Shown here one piece after another: positions 1-7,666 of a stretch of 64,000 nucleotides of DNA (position 1 is the stretch's first letter; each line of letters starts with the position of its first letter). The stretch comes from Nocardioides halotolerans DSM 19273 (GTDB lineage: Bacteria > Actinomycetota > Actinomycetes > Propionibacteriales > Nocardioidaceae). The translations under genes and the position numbers were made by a program. The notes under the pieces are model-generated. The model did not search any database. It saw only the letters and a program-made list of their open reading frames with translations, and was not told where the DNA came from. The stretch covers positions 1-64,000 of the forward strand of contig NZ_KE383922.1 of assembly GCF_000422805.1 (NCBI RefSeq), in the 5' to 3' direction.

Positions 1-301
1 GGCTTCGAGGCTCGTCGCTAGCGCTCCTCGCACCTCAGCCACCGTCAGTCGCGGTCGCCGTACCGCCGCCGGACCGCAGCCATGCCTCCGGCGGCGACCC
101 GATAGCCAGCCAAGCCTTTGCGCTCCACCTGGTCCGTCAAGGACGCGGAGCGCTTCAGACTGCCTTGACGGACCAGGCGGAGCGCAGATCCTCGGCGATC
201 GGGTTGCCGCACCCACGCAAGCGGGTGCCTTCGCTTCAGAGGTTTCGAGACGGTCGCTAGCGCGACCTCCTCAACCAGCGGTGGGCCGGCGAGCAGCCGC
301 G
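1..301. other. Intergenic region with repeats, no gene
   Basis: I see no convincing gene in these 301 bases, which lie downstream of the response regulator stop. They hold three repeat elements. Bases 1-43 resemble 19838-19883 (both carry a GGCT-CGAGGCT start and end CACCTCAGCCACCG). Bases 120-185 form a long inverted repeat. Bases 260-276 (GCGCGACCTCCTCAACC) are the exact reverse complement of 19751-19767. A reading frame on the minus strand crosses the region but has the arginine/proline composition of a shadow frame. Confidence 0.7.
120..185. repeat. Long inverted repeat, possible terminator of the RR operon
   Basis: Arms 120-142 and 163-185 are complementary over 22 of 23 bases, including a perfect 15-bp core (128-142 and 163-177), with a 20-base loop. 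The structure lies about 120 bases beyond the minus-strand response regulator stop, so it could end that transcript or be a mobile palindromic repeat. There is no U-tract after it on the minus strand, which is common for actinobacterial terminators. Confidence 0.7.
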
Positions 302-970
302 TCAGTTGTTGAAGCGGTAGCCCATGCCGCGCACGGTGGCGATGACGTCGGGGCCGAACTTCTTGCGGAGGTAGCCGACGTAGACGTCGACGACGTTGGA
401 GCCGGGGTCGAAGTCGAAGCCCCAGACCTTGTCGAGGAGCTGCTCGCGGGAGAGGACCTGGCCGGCGTTGACCATCAGGGTCTCGGCCAGCGCGAACTCG
501 CGGGCGGAGAGCTCGAGCTCGCGCTCGCCGATCTTCGCGCGGCGGGTGCGGACGTCGAGGCGGACGCCGCCGGCCTCGAGGACGTCGTCGCGGGCGGGGC
601 CGCCGTCGGGGGCGGTGCGCAGGCGCAGCCGGATGCGGGCGAGCAGCTCGGCGAAGCGGAACGGCTTGGGCATGTAGTCGTCGGCGCCGCCCTCGAGGGC
701 GGAGACGGTGTCGGTGACCGAGTCGCGCGCGGTCAGCACGATCACTGGCAGCCTGGAGCCCTGTGAGCGGAGCTGGTCGAGCACCTCGAAGCCGTCCATG
801 CCCGGCAGGCCGATGTCGAGGACCATGAGGTCGAAGTCGCCGCTGAGGGCGTGGTCGAGGCCCACCCGGCCGTCGGCGACGGCGGTGGTGCGGTGGCCGT
901 CCGCGGCGAGCCCCTTCGAGACGAAGGACGCGATGCGCTCCTCGTCCTCGACGATCAGGATGCGGGCCAC
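302..970 (-). CDS. OmpR/PhoB-type response regulator
   Basis: 222 aa DNA-binding response regulator. The N-terminal receiver domain opens with MARILIVEDEERIA, supplying the acidic pair, and carries the phospho-acceptor Asp in LMVLDIGLPGMDG. The conserved Thr (VIVLTAR) and Lys (YMPKPF) follow. The C-terminal winged helix (about residues 130-220) ends with the family's VWGFDFDPGSNVVDVYVGYLRKK and RGMGYRF signatures. It overlaps the kinase stop by 16 bases and is the last gene of a three-gene minus-strand operon, so it is the output of that kinase. The ATG start fits the family length exactly. Confidence 0.95.
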   Translation of the reverse strand: MARILIVEDEERIASFVSKGLAADGHRTTAVADGRVGLDHALSGDFDLMVLDIGLPGMDGFEVLDQLRSQGSRLPVIVLTARDSVTDTVSALEGGADDYMPKPFRFAELLARIRLRLRTAPDGGPARDDVLEAGGVRLDVRTRRAKIGERELELSAREFALAETLMVNAGQVLSREQLLDKVWGFDFDPGSNVVDVYVGYLRKKFGPDVIATVRGMGYRFNN

Positions 971-2442
971 AGAGCGCTCTCCTCGTCCTCGGGCTCGTCC
1001 TGGGTACGAGTGCCGGGGTCGGACGGTTCAACGGGGGCGATCGGCAGCGCGATCACGAAGCGCGCGCCGTGCGGCCGCTCGTCCTCCAGCGTGAGCGTGC
1101 CGCCGTGCGCCCGCGCGATCGCCCGGACGATGGAGAGGCCGAGGCCGAACCCCTCGTCGTCGTCGGGGACGACGCTGCGGCCGAACCGCTCGAAGATCGT
1201 GTCGCGGTCCTCGGGAGCGATGCCGGGCCCGGAGTCGCGGACCCAGAGCCGCGCGGTCGCGCCGTCGTACGACGACCCGAGGGCGACCACGTCGTCGGGG
1301 CCGGTGTGCTTGACCGCGTTGTCGCACAGCTGCAGCAGCGCCTGGGTGACGCGCTGCTCGTCGAGCGGGACGGTGACGCTGGCGGTCTCGTCGAGCGTCC
1401 AGACCCGGTCGCCGAGACCGCGGGCCTTGGCGAGGGTGTCGACGGTGATGCCGGTCAGGTCGACCGGCCGGGGGGTGACGAAGTCGGGCCGGTCGCTCTT
1501 GGCCAGCAGGATCAGCTCGCCGACCAGCCGCGACATCCGGTCGACCTCGTCGAGGAGCAGCTCGCGCGTCTCGGCGATCTCGGCCGGGCTGCCGACGTCG
1601 AGCAGCTCGAGGTGGCCGCGCAGGACGGTCAGCGGGGTCTTGAGCTCGTGACCGGCGTCGTCGAGGAACTGCCGCTGGCCCACGAACGCCGACTCGAGGC
1701 GCTCGAGCATCCGGTTGAAGGTGCGGGTGAGCGCGGTGATGTCGTCGTTCCCGGTCTCGGGCAGCCGCCGCGACAGGTCGGAGTCGTTGATCTCGTCGGC
1801 GGTCTCGCGCAGCGTCCGCAACGGCGCCAGCAGCCGTCCGGACTGGGCGCCGGCGAACGCCGTGATCACCAGCAGCGAGAGCAGTGCCACGACGAGGTAG
1901 GTCTGCATGGTGTCGCGCAGCCCCGCGCGGGCGTCGCCGTAGTAGGTCACCACGATCAGCGCGCCGGTCTCGCCGCCCATCTCGACCGTCTGCGCAGTGA
2001 GGATCAGGTCGTCCTTGGGGTCGTCGATGCGCGTGGTGCCGTTGCTCTCCACGATCTCGTTCGCGGCCCGCTGGAAGGCGTCCTCGTCCTCGCCGATGTA
2101 GCCGCCGAACGACTTCTCGCGCAGCCCGCCGTCGTACCACGTCACCAGGGCCGTGTCGTCGGCCGGCACCTCGCCTCGGAGGAACGCGTCGAGCAGCTGG
2201 CCGACGGTCGCGTACGCCGAGCCGTCCTCCTCCTGGAACTTGGTGAACTCGTCGAGCTGGTTGGCCACCCGGTCGGAGATCTCCTGGTCGATGCGCTGCG
2301 ACTCGATGGCGTAGACGATCAGGCCGGCGCTCGTGAGGGCCAGGAAGGTCAGGAGGGCGACGACGGCGGTGATGCGGACCCGCACCGAGAGGCCCGACCG
2401 CTCGGGCCGGGCGCCATTCGCCGTCGCGTCAGTCGTCGCCAC
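955..2442 (-). CDS. Sensor histidine kinase (HAMP, HisKA, HATPase)
   Basis: About 495 aa membrane kinase partner of the regulator downstream. A first membrane segment (RVRITAVVALLTFLALTSAGLIVYAI region) is followed by an extracellular sensor of about 150 residues, a second membrane segment, a HAMP linker, the phospho-acceptor H-box in FLDDAGHELKTPLT, and N, G1 and G2 boxes (LCDNAVKH, DSGPGIAPED, GFGLGLSIV). I chose GTG 2442 because sequence further upstream in this frame is the arginine-rich shadow of the preceding small gene. That start overlaps the small gene's stop by 14 bases. The ligand is unknown, but the preceding His/Asp-rich protein suggests a metal or envelope cue. Confidence 0.88.
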   Translation of the reverse strand: MATTDATANGARPERSGLSVRVRITAVVALLTFLALTSAGLIVYAIESQRIDQEISDRVANQLDEFTKFQEEDGSAYATVGQLLDAFLRGEVPADDTALVTWYDGGLREKSFGGYIGEDEDAFQRAANEIVESNGTTRIDDPKDDLILTAQTVEMGGETGALIVVTYYGDARAGLRDTMQTYLVVALLSLLVITAFAGAQSGRLLAPLRTLRETADEINDSDLSRRLPETGNDDITALTRTFNRMLERLESAFVGQRQFLDDAGHELKTPLTVLRGHLELLDVGSPAEIAETRELLLDEVDRMSRLVGELILLAKSDRPDFVTPRPVDLTGITVDTLAKARGLGDRVWTLDETASVTVPLDEQRVTQALLQLCDNAVKHTGPDDVVALGSSYDGATARLWVRDSGPGIAPEDRDTIFERFGRSVVPDDDEGFGLGLSIVRAIARAHGGTLTLEDERPHGARFVIALPIAPVEPSDPGTRTQDEPEDEESALWPAS

Positions 2443-2833
2443 CGTGGCCGTCGTCGCCGCCGCCCGAGGAGCCCGAGCCGCCGTGCCCGGAGCTGTCGTG
2501 ACCGGAGTCGTGACCGGAGCTGTCGTCGTCCCCGTGGCCGCCCCCGTGGTCGCCGTGGTCGTCGTCCCACTCGTCGGGCGGGGGAGTGACCTCGGTGACG
2601 AGGCCGTCGTCGCCGTGCTCGTTGCCGCGCGGCGTGGCGCCCGAGCCGGGCGTGGTGTCCGCAGAGGGGCTCGTGGACGCCTCGCCGGAGGGCGTGCCGC
2701 CCTGCTGGTCGATGATGATCGTGTCGCGCGGGGCCGGGTCGTCCTCCGCCGCCGCGACGAGGTTGCCCGCGACGAACGCGCCGAGCGGGAGCACCAGCGC
2801 GAGCGCGACGAAGACCTTCCAGAAGCTGCCCAT
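2429..2833 (-). CDS. Membrane-anchored His/Asp/Gly-rich small protein
   Basis: 134 aa protein starting MGSFWKVFVALALVLPLGAF, a signal peptide or single N-terminal membrane anchor. It continues with an acidic Pro/Thr/Ser linker and ends in a striking low-complexity tail (about residues 90-134) built of Asp, His, Gly and Ser with repeated GHD, HGD and GHGG units. Such tails bind divalent metals in other proteins; here that is inference. It is the first gene of the operon and overlaps the kinase start, so it may be an accessory ligand-presenting partner of the kinase. ATG 2833 is preferred over an ATG further upstream because it begins the hydrophobic segment. I do not recognise a named family. 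Confidence 0.75.
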   Translation of the reverse strand: MGSFWKVFVALALVLPLGAFVAGNLVAAAEDDPAPRDTIIIDQQGGTPSGEASTSPSADTTPGSGATPRGNEHGDDGLVTEVTPPPDEWDDDHGDHGGGHGDDDSSGHDSGHDSSGHGGSGSSGGGDDGHGGDD

Positions 2834-2877
2834 GGCCCCACCATCATCCCCCAACGTGGGCGGCCCGTGAGACCACC

Positions 2878-2893
2878 ATGAGAGGTCTCTCAT
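2878..2893. promoter_or_regulatory. Palindrome between divergent operons
   Basis: ATGAGAG-GT-CTCTCAT is a perfect 7-bp inverted repeat with a 2-base centre. It lies between the minus-strand small protein/kinase operon and the plus-strand acyl-CoA synthetase, a position suited to a transcription factor operator. An outer pair, GAGACC/GGTCTC, is nested around it. No regulator is assigned. Confidence 0.4.
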
Positions 2894-2938
2894 CCCGTCG
2901 GGCCGCTGCGCGGCAACGTCCGCCCAACCCCGGGAAAC

Positions 2939-2944
2939 TAGGGT
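2939..2944 (+). promoter_or_regulatory. Putative -10 element of acyl-CoA synthetase
   Basis: TAGGGT matches the actinobacterial TANNNT -10 consensus. It would give a leader of roughly 35 bases that carries the GAGGAGG Shine-Dalgarno just before the GTG at 2985. No clear -35 is seen. Confidence 0.4.
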
Positions 2945-2984
2945 GGAAGGCAGTTGCGCATCGAGGGGCATCGAGGAGGCCACC

Positions 2985-4562
2985 GTGCTCGTCCCGTTCA
3001 GCGTCGCCGACTTCATCGACCGTGCCGAGCAGGTCTACGGCGAGCGCGTCGGGGTGGTCGACGAGCCCGACCAGCCGGCCGCGTCGCTCGGCGACCTCAC
3101 CTACGACGAGGTGGCCGGCCTCGCCCGCAGGCAGGCCGCGCACCTCGACAGCCTCGGCGTCGGCTTCGGCGACCGGGTCGCCGTCGTCAGCCACAACAGC
3201 GCGCGCCTCTTCACCTCGTTCTTCGGCGTCGCGGGCTTCGGGCGGGTGCTGGTGCCGGTGAACTTCCGGCTCCGCCCCGACGAGGTGCGCTACATCGTCG
3301 AGCACTCCGGGGCCAGGGTGCTCTACGTCGACCCCGAGCTCGACGACGCGCTGAAGGACGTGCAGGCCGAGCACCGGTTCGTGCTGGGCGACGACGAGCA
3401 CCTGTTCGCCGCGGACGGCGCGGTCCCCGAGCCGTGGGCGCCGCCCGGCCTGGAGCGCGAGAACGCCACCGCCACGATCAACTACACCTCCGGCACCACC
3501 GCCAGGCCCAAGGGCGTGCAGATCACCCACCGCAACATCTGGACCAACGCGGTCACCTTCGCCCTGCACGCGGGCGTCACCGACCGCGACGTCTACCTCC
3601 ACACGCTGCCGATGTTCCACGCCAACGGCTGGGGGATGCCGTTCGCGATGACCGGGATGGGCGTCCCCAACATCGTGCTCCGCAAGGTCGACGGCGCGGA
3701 GATCCTGCGCCGGGTCGAGCGGCACGGCGTCACGGTCATGTGCGCCGCGCCGGCGGTGGCGGCCGCCGTCCTCGACGCCGCGCAGACGTGGGAGGGCGAG
3801 ATCCCCGGCCGCGACCGGGTGCGGATCATCATGGCGGGCGCCCCGCCGCCGACGAAGACCGTGGTCCGGGTCGAGGAGGAGCTCGGCTGGGAGTTCATCC
3901 AGATCTACGGCCTCACCGAGACCAGCCCGCTGCTCACCGTCAACCGCACCCGCGCGGAGTGGGACGACCTGGGCACCCAGGAGCGGGCCGAGCGGCTCAC
4001 CCGCGCCGGGATGCCGGCGATCGGGGTCAGCCTCAGGATCGAGACCCCTGACGACGACGGTGACGAGGCGGGCCACGCGACCGGCGAGGTGCTGGCCCGC
4101 TCCAACGTCGTCCTCGAGGGCTACTGGCAGCAGCCGGAGGAGACCGAGCGGGCGCTGAAGGACGGGTGGTTCCACACCGGCGACGGCGGCGAGATCGGCG
4201 CGGACGGCTACCTCACGATCAAGGACCGCAAGAAGGACGTGATCATCACCGGCGGCGAGAACGTCTCGAGCATCGAGGTCGAGGACGTGCTGTTCTCCCA
4301 CCCCGCGGTCGCCGAGGTCGCGGTGATCGGCGTCCCCGACGAGAAGTGGGGCGAGACGATCAAGGCGCTGGTGGTGCTCGCCGAGGGTGAGGAGGTCTCC
4401 GAGCAGGAGCTGATCCGCTGGTGCAAGGACCGCGCCGCGGGCTACAAGGCGCCGACCTCGATCGAGTTCCGCGACGAGCTCGCCCGCACCGCCACCGGCA
4501 AGCTCCAGAAGTTCAAGCTCCGCGCGCCGTACTGGGAGGGTCGCGAGCGCCAGGTCAACTAG
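2985..4562 (+). CDS. Acyl-CoA synthetase (AMP-forming)
   Basis: 525 aa ANL-superfamily ligase that activates a carboxylic acid with ATP and joins it to CoA. The P-loop A3 motif YTSGTTARPKG, the A5 motif YGLTETSP, the A7/A8 region HTGDGGEIGADGYLTIKDRKKD, and the C-terminal catalytic lysine in TATGKLQKFKLR are all present. Overall layout resembles medium/long-chain fatty acyl-CoA synthetases. I chose GTG 2985 because GAGGAGG lies five bases ahead of it; an in-frame GTG at 2943 lacks this. It is a monocistronic unit divergent from the two-component operon. The chain length used cannot be read from sequence alone. Confidence 0.93.
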   Translation: MLVPFSVADFIDRAEQVYGERVGVVDEPDQPAASLGDLTYDEVAGLARRQAAHLDSLGVGFGDRVAVVSHNSARLFTSFFGVAGFGRVLVPVNFRLRPDEVRYIVEHSGARVLYVDPELDDALKDVQAEHRFVLGDDEHLFAADGAVPEPWAPPGLERENATATINYTSGTTARPKGVQITHRNIWTNAVTFALHAGVTDRDVYLHTLPMFHANGWGMPFAMTGMGVPNIVLRKVDGAEILRRVERHGVTVMCAAPAVAAAVLDAAQTWEGEIPGRDRVRIIMAGAPPPTKTVVRVEEELGWEFIQIYGLTETSPLLTVNRTRAEWDDLGTQERAERLTRAGMPAIGVSLRIETPDDDGDEAGHATGEVLARSNVVLEGYWQQPEETERALKDGWFHTGDGGEIGADGYLTIKDRKKDVIITGGENVSSIEVEDVLFSHPAVAEVAVIGVPDEKWGETIKALVVLAEGEEVSEQELIRWCKDRAAGYKAPTSIEFRDELARTATGKLQKFKLRAPYWEGRERQVN

Positions 4563-4572
4563 CGCACTCCAC

Positions 4573-4578
4573 TAGCCT
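4573..4578 (+). promoter_or_regulatory. Leaderless -10 element before the Nif3-like gene
   Basis: TAGCCT lies six bases before GTG 4585. This spacing places the transcription start at the start codon, so the Nif3/zinc-ribbon/RNase H operon probably begins as a leaderless mRNA. No Shine-Dalgarno is present. Confidence 0.5.
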
Positions 4579-4584
4579 CGCCCC

Positions 4585-5730
4585 GTGCCCACCCTGAGCG
4601 AGCTGGTCGACCTGCTGCACGGCTGGTACCCGCCCGCGACCGCCGACTCGTGGGACGCCGTCGGGCTCGTCGCGGGCGACCCGGGCCAGGAGGTCACCAA
4701 GGTCCTGTTCGCGGTCGACCCGGTGCTGCCCGTGGCCCGGGAGGCGGCGGAGTGGGGCGCCGAGCTGCTCGTGGTGCACCACCCGCTGTTCCTCAAGGCC
4801 GTGCACGGCGTGCCGCGGACGACGCCGAAGGGCCGCACCCTCGGCGTGCTGCAGGACGCCGGCTGCGCGCTCCTGGCGGCGCACACCAACGCCGACCAGG
4901 CGGTCGGCGGGGTGTCGGAGGCGCTCGCCACGTCGCTCGGGCTCTCCGACCTGCGGCCCATCGCCGCGCGCAGCAACGCGCGGCTGGACAAGCTGACGAC
5001 CTACGTCCCCGCGGCCGACGCCGATCCGGTGCGACAGGCGCTGGGCCGCGCCGGGGCCGGCGTGATCGGCGACTACGACAGCGCGTCGTTCTCGAGCGCG
5101 GGTGAGGGGCGGTTCCGGCCGCTCGCCGGGGCGAACCCGACCATCGGCGAGGTCGGCGAGCTCGAGGTGGTCGACGAGGTGCGGATCGAGTGCGTGCTGC
5201 CGCGCGCCGCCCGGCCGCGGGTCGTCGCCGCCCTCCTGGACGCCCACCCCTACGAGGAGCCGGCCTACGACGTCGTCGAGCTGGCCGACCCGGGCACGGC
5301 GCAGACCGGCAGCGGCCGCATCGGCACCGTCGAGGAGACCACCCTCGGCCGGTTCGCGCAGCACGTGGCGCGCACCCTCCCGGCGACGGCGCAGGGCGTC
5401 CGCGTGGCGGGCGATCCCGACCGGCCGGTGCGCCGGGTGGCGGTGTGCGGCGGAGCGGGCGACTTCCTGCTCGACGACGTACGCCGCGGCGACGCCGACG
5501 TCTACGTCACCAGCGACCTGCGCCACCACCCGGCGAGCGAGTTCCTCGAGCACGCAGCGGGCGGCGACGGCCCCGCACTGGTCGACGTCTCGCACTGGGC
5601 GGCCGAGTGGACGTGGCTGCCGGTCGTGGCCCGGCGGGTGGCCGACACGCTGGGCGCTACGGTGGACACCCGGGTCAGCACCATCCGCACCGACCCGTGG
5701 ACAGCACTACACACAGGAGAAGAGCGCTGA
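4585..5730 (+). CDS. Nif3-like dinuclear metal center protein
   Basis: 381 aa Nif3/YqfO/GTP cyclohydrolase I type-2-like hydrolase family. Metal-binding histidines appear in LLVVHHPLFLK and AAHTNADQA near the N terminus and YVTSDLRHHPASE plus DVSHWAAEW near the C terminus. A central insert domain (about residues 130-230) carries the HPYEEPAYDV motif found in longer members. The true substrate of the family is not settled. It heads a block equivalent in order to Mycobacterium tuberculosis Rv2230c-Rv2229c-Rv2228c. The next gene appears to start inside its stop codon region. Confidence 0.92.
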   Translation: MPTLSELVDLLHGWYPPATADSWDAVGLVAGDPGQEVTKVLFAVDPVLPVAREAAEWGAELLVVHHPLFLKAVHGVPRTTPKGRTLGVLQDAGCALLAAHTNADQAVGGVSEALATSLGLSDLRPIAARSNARLDKLTTYVPAADADPVRQALGRAGAGVIGDYDSASFSSAGEGRFRPLAGANPTIGEVGELEVVDEVRIECVLPRAARPRVVAALLDAHPYEEPAYDVVELADPGTAQTGSGRIGTVEETTLGRFAQHVARTLPATAQGVRVAGDPDRPVRRVAVCGGAGDFLLDDVRRGDADVYVTSDLRHHPASEFLEHAAGGDGPALVDVSHWAAEWTWLPVVARRVADTLGATVDTRVSTIRTDPWTALHTGEER

Positions 5731-6470
5731 AAGCCGACCCCGCCGCCCAGCTCGCACTGCTGGACCTCCAGGAGCTCGACTCACGCGCCGACGTGCTGCG
5801 CCACCAGCGCGCGCACCTCCCCGAGCTCGCCCAGATCGCCGAGCTCACCGCCACGAGGTCCGAGCTCGACGGCCGGCGCCGCGACGCCCAGATCGCCGTC
5901 GACGACCTCACGGCCGAGCAGGTCAAGGTCGACGCCGACGTCGAGCAGGTCAAGGCCCGGCGCAAGCGCGACCAGGACCGCATGGACCAGGGGCTGATCG
6001 CCAACCCCAAGGACCTCGAGCGCATGCAGGGCGAGCTCCAGTCGCTGCAGCGCCGCATCACCAGCCTCGAGGACGACGAGCTCGAGGTGATGGCCCGGCT
6101 CGAGGACGCGCAGAAGGACCTCGACGCGCTGACCGTGCAGGTCGGCGACGCCGACGAGCGCCTGGCCGAGCTCAGCGAGGCGCGCGACACCCGCACCCGG
6201 GAGCTCGACGAGGAGCTGCGGACCGTCGCGGCAGACCGCGAGCCCGCTGCGGCGGGCATCCCCGAGGACCTCCTGGCGCTCTACGAACGCCTGCGCGCGT
6301 CCAAGGGCGGCGTGGCGGTCGGCGCGCTGCGAGCGCGCGAGTGCGGAGGCTGCCGCCTCTCCCTCGACCCGGCCGAGCTCTCCGCGATCCGGTCGGCGCC
6401 GCCCGACGAGGTGATCCGGCACGAGGAGTGCCAGCGCATCCTGGTCCGGACGCCCGAGTCGGGGCTGTGA
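5727..6470 (+). CDS. C4-type zinc-ribbon coiled-coil protein (CT398-like)
   Basis: 247 aa protein: a long heptad-rich helical hairpin (about residues 15-180), then a C-terminal zinc ribbon with CGGC and a later single Cys (HEECQR). The family is thought to act as an adaptor in nucleic acid or secretion complexes, but its function is not firmly known. The start is unusual. An AGGAG Shine-Dalgarno at 5715-5719 sits at ideal distance from a CTG at 5727 that overlaps the upstream TGA as CTGA, and the protein then reads LKADPAAQLALLD, which fits the N terminus I expect for the family. The alternative in-frame GTG at 5697 lacks a ribosome binding site. Middle gene of a coupled three-gene operon. 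Confidence 0.9.
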   Translation: MKADPAAQLALLDLQELDSRADVLRHQRAHLPELAQIAELTATRSELDGRRRDAQIAVDDLTAEQVKVDADVEQVKARRKRDQDRMDQGLIANPKDLERMQGELQSLQRRITSLEDDELEVMARLEDAQKDLDALTVQVGDADERLAELSEARDTRTRELDEELRTVAADREPAAAGIPEDLLALYERLRASKGGVAVGALRARECGGCRLSLDPAELSAIRSAPPDEVIRHEECQRILVRTPESGL

Positions 6471-7666
6471 CGGGCGCTGCCACCGGACCGACCGTGGTCG
6501 TCATCGAGGCAGACGGGGGCTCGCGCGGCAACCCCGGGCCCGCGGCGTACGGCGCCGTGCTCAAGGACGCAGCGACCGGTGAGGTCATCGCCGAGGACGG
6601 CACCACGATCGGTGTCGCGACCAACAACGTCGCGGAGTACTCCGGGCTGATCGCCGGGCTCCGGCTGGCCGAGGAGTTCGCGCCCGGGGCAGCGGTCGAG
6701 GTCCGCATGGACTCCCAGCTCGTCGTGGAGCAGATGTCGGGCCGCTGGAAGATCAAGCACCCCGACATGCGGCCGCTCGCGACCGAGGCGAAGCGCCTGG
6801 CGCCGGCGGGCACGACCTACACGTGGGTCCCGCGCGAGCAGAACAAGCACGCCGACCGGCTCGCCAACGAGGCCCTCGACGGCACCCGGTCGGGGGTGAC
6901 CGCCGTGGGCGCGGCCCTGGTCGACGAGCCGGAGACGGGGGAGGCCCAGGAGGAGGACGCCGCGCCGGCGCCCAACCGCGGGTTCTTCGCGCCGCAGGGC
7001 TCGCCCACCACGCTGGTGCTCGTCCGGCACGGTGTCACGCCGCACACCGCTGCCAAGAGGTTCTCCGGTGGCCTCGCGAGCTCCAACCCCGGTCTCAGCG
7101 ACGAGGGCCGCGCCCAGGTCCGCGCCACCGCCGACTGGCTGGCGCCGATCGCCGAGGGGGTCGACGCCGTCATCGCGTCGCCGGTGCGCCGGACGCTCGA
7201 GTCCGCCGAGATCATCGCCGCCCGGCTCGGGCGTGAGGTCGAGACCGAGCCCGGCTTCGCGGAGATGGAGTTCGGCAGCTGGGACGGGCTGACCCTCGCC
7301 GAGGTGACCGAGCGCGACCAGGCGGGCCTCGAGGGCTGGTTCGGGAAGCTCGACACCGCGCCGCACGGTGGCGAGTCGTTCCGCGACGTCGAGGAGCGGG
7401 TGCTGGCGGGTCTCGACCGCGTGCTCGACACCCACGCTGGCCGGACTGTCGTCGTGGTCAGCCACGTGACCCCGATCAAGACGCTGGTGGCCCGCGCCAT
7501 CGGGGCGCCGCTGGAGGCGGTGTTCCGGATGCAGCTGAGCCCGGCGTCGGTCACCGTGGTGTCGTTCTGGCCCGAGGTCGACGGCCGCGCGCAGAGCTCG
7601 ATGCGGCTCTACAACGCGCGCCCGCCGGGCGAGGACGGCTTCTCGCCCGCTGCTTCGGCCTGGTGA
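6467..7666 (+). CDS. Bifunctional RNase HI / acid phosphatase (CobC-like)
   Basis: 399 aa fusion as in M. tuberculosis Rv2228c. The N-terminal RNase H domain (about residues 8-140) has the catalytic IEADGGSRGNPGPAAYG, NNVAEYSGL (Glu), MDSQLVVEQM (Asp) and the final HADRLAN. A linker of about 40 residues is followed by a histidine phosphatase domain with LVRHGVTPHT, a second-site Glu (GFAEMEFGSWDGLT) and the C-terminal VVSHVTPIK. It cleaves RNA in RNA/DNA hybrids; the phosphatase half resembles alpha-ribazole phosphatase. GTG 6467 overlaps the zinc-ribbon gene stop by 4 bases. Its 3' end overlaps the convergent polymerase gene by 58 bases. Confidence 0.95.
   Translation: MTGAATGPTVVVIEADGGSRGNPGPAAYGAVLKDAATGEVIAEDGTTIGVATNNVAEYSGLIAGLRLAEEFAPGAAVEVRMDSQLVVEQMSGRWKIKHPDMRPLATEAKRLAPAGTTYTWVPREQNKHADRLANEALDGTRSGVTAVGAALVDEPETGEAQEEDAAPAPNRGFFAPQGSPTTLVLVRHGVTPHTAAKRFSGGLASSNPGLSDEGRAQVRATADWLAPIAEGVDAVIASPVRRTLESAEIIAARLGREVETEPGFAEMEFGSWDGLTLAEVTERDQAGLEGWFGKLDTAPHGGESFRDVEERVLAGLDRVLDTHAGRTVVVVSHVTPIKTLVARAIGAPLEAVFRMQLSPASVTVVSFWPEVDGRAQSSMRLYNARPPGEDGFSPAASAW

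Noticed and set aside
1-300. Minus-strand frame extending beyond the response regulator stop
   Set aside because: Out of frame with the regulator, and the sequence is repeats and a long inverted repeat.
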